Part shown: positions 63,152 to 64,000 of the stretch, piece after piece
Layout: every line of letters starts with the position of its first letter
Numbering within the stretch: position 1 is the stretch's first letter
NCBI GenBank assembly: GCA_031552405.1
Contig: JAVBMN010000045.1
Span: 62,001-126,000 of the forward strand
Source: UBA1794 sp031552405
GTDB taxonomy: Bacteria > Bacteroidota > Bacteroidia > Bacteroidales > Bacteroidaceae
Direction: 5' to 3'
Length of the DNA: 64,000 bases
Notes under the pieces: model-generated
What the model saw: only the letters and a program-made list of their open reading frames with translations
What the model was told of the DNA's origin: nothing
Database searches by the model: none
Program-made: the position numbers and the translations under genes

Positions 63152-64000
63152 TTAAGAAGGTTTATGTTCAAGTACCAAATCCCCTCCTGTAGCCAGTGTA
63201 ACAGCGCCAATAGTTGTATTCAGTGATGAGCAGAAGAAGTCGGGAGAGTTCACCAGATACCATATAACGCTGTCGGGACGGTCGGGATCAGGCACAGCGT
63301 AAAACGTGGCCATTCCATAAGCACAAAGCTTTACGCTTAAGATATCCAGGTCGCCGGTATACGGTGGAACCTTGAGTTTTCTGTTCGTCAGTATGGTAGA
63401 ATCAGAATTTATGAACACGATGTCGTTTTCTCCTACCCCTGAGCCCCATCTTAAGTTGACTATATTACAGCGTACTCCATTATATTTAGCCTCATGGGGC
63501 AGTACAAAGAACATAGGCCCGTCACTTGCCCCTACTGCTTCCCAATTAAAGCCCCTGTCAAAATCAAGGTGTACGGATTGCCCGCTACCCAAATAGAAAT
63601 ACTCTGCATAGGTTATTTTGTGGAACATCTCCGCAATAGACCCACGCACAAACAAGCCTTTCTTGTCAAGCGAAAAAATCTCTGTGCCATCCTGATAACC
63701 GTACAATCCGGAACGGTACTTCGGGATTCCGTTCTCTTCGATAGTATTTCCATTATCATCCAGTTCGTACACGATCTCATGGCCCAGCGCTACACCTGTC
63801 AGGGTATCATCCGCATTCTTAATCCCGGCAAATATTTTTGGGGATATCACATATCTGCCTGCGATTTCGGTTTTTTCACCATCCCACAGGTCGAGCCACT
63901 CAGGAAGTACGGCATCATTTCCCGGATCTCCATCCTTCCCGTCTGCCACTACAAGCACTCTCTCCTTGTCAAGTATGGTTCCGTCCGTATCACGCAGGAT
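63152..64000 (-). CDS. Phage tail/structural protein, partial
   Basis: The reading frame runs off the right edge: upstream of an internal GTG at 63958 it continues as ILRDTDGTILDKERV, so the visible 282 residues are the C-terminal part. A collagen-like VADGKDGDPGNDAVLPEW segment precedes a beta-rich domain. Such segments are typical of phage tail fibres and tip proteins, in the usual place before holin and endolysin genes. Its stop codon lies just ahead of the holin start. Confidence 0.7.
   Translation of the reverse strand: MLRDTDGTILDKERVLVVADGKDGDPGNDAVLPEWLDLWDGEKTEIAGRYVISPKIFAGIKNADDTLTGVALGHEIVYELDDNGNTIEENGIPKYRSGLYGYQDGTEIFSLDKKGLFVRGSIAEMFHKITYAEYFYLGSGQSVHLDFDRGFNWEAVGASDGPMFFVLPHEAKYNGVRCNIVNLRWGSGVGENDIVFINSDSTILTNRKLKVPPYTGDLDILSVKLCAYGMATFYAVPDPDRPDSVIWYLVNSPDFFCSSLNTTIGAVTLATGGDLVLEHKPS

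Overview
The window looks like chromosome from a gut Bacteroidales bacterium, most likely Bacteroides or Phocaeicola. The evidence is the gene content (a GH127/GH2/GH95 glycosidase set, a DUF4468 protein, a BioB-BioA fusion, an AraC-type regulator with sensor propellers, an OmpA protein) and the promoters, several of which match the Bacteroides consensus (-33 TTTG, -7 TAnnTTTG). I cannot name the species.

Layout. 0-16 kb is mostly housekeeping: PhoH-like ATPase, an M15-like lipoprotein, a DbpA-like RNA helicase, a B12-binding radical SAM protein, an OmpA protein, a two-component pair divergent from a Na/phosphate cotransporter, an aldo/keto reductase, a FucO-like alcohol dehydrogenase, an M24 peptidase and a phosphosugar mutase. 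16-26 kb is a minus-strand glycan-degradation cluster (GH127, alpha/beta hydrolase, serine hydrolase, LacZ-type GH2, an unrecognised secreted protein) with no SusC/SusD pair. 26-27.5 kb holds a DUF4160/DUF2442 pair and a repeat-rich non-coding block. 27.5-37 kb is an ECF-sigma-headed run of large secreted proteins ending in a small frameshifted peptide gene, with a large propeller/AraC regulator upstream. 40-42.3 kb is the GDP-L-fucose pathway (gmd, fcl). 42.4-48.2 kb is a DUF4468 gene followed by biotin genes bioBA-bioF-bioG-bioC. 48.2-50.9 kb is a GH95 fucosidase coupled to an orphan HipB-like regulator.

The most unusual region is 51.0-59.1 kb. Two large secreted proteins are arranged head to head. 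They share the signal peptide, the 5' leader, the C-terminal module, a downstream 59-residue peptide gene and a terminator. At the centre is a 208-bp segment bounded by perfect 24-bp inverted repeats, which carries two perfect -7 boxes that both point right. This has the form of an invertible promoter that would switch expression between two alternative surface-protein/peptide modules. No recombinase is encoded in the window.

59.4-61.5 kb carries a divergent HU-like gene and a VirE-like gene that is interrupted by a stop codon and contains REP-type repeats in its coding sequence. At 61.60-61.64 kb lies the 3' half of a tRNA-Pro gene with its terminator. It is followed by a phage lysis/tail gene set (membrane lipoprotein, GH19 endolysin, holin, tail-like protein running off the window). 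I read this as the displaced tRNA end at an att junction, with a prophage extending beyond the right edge.
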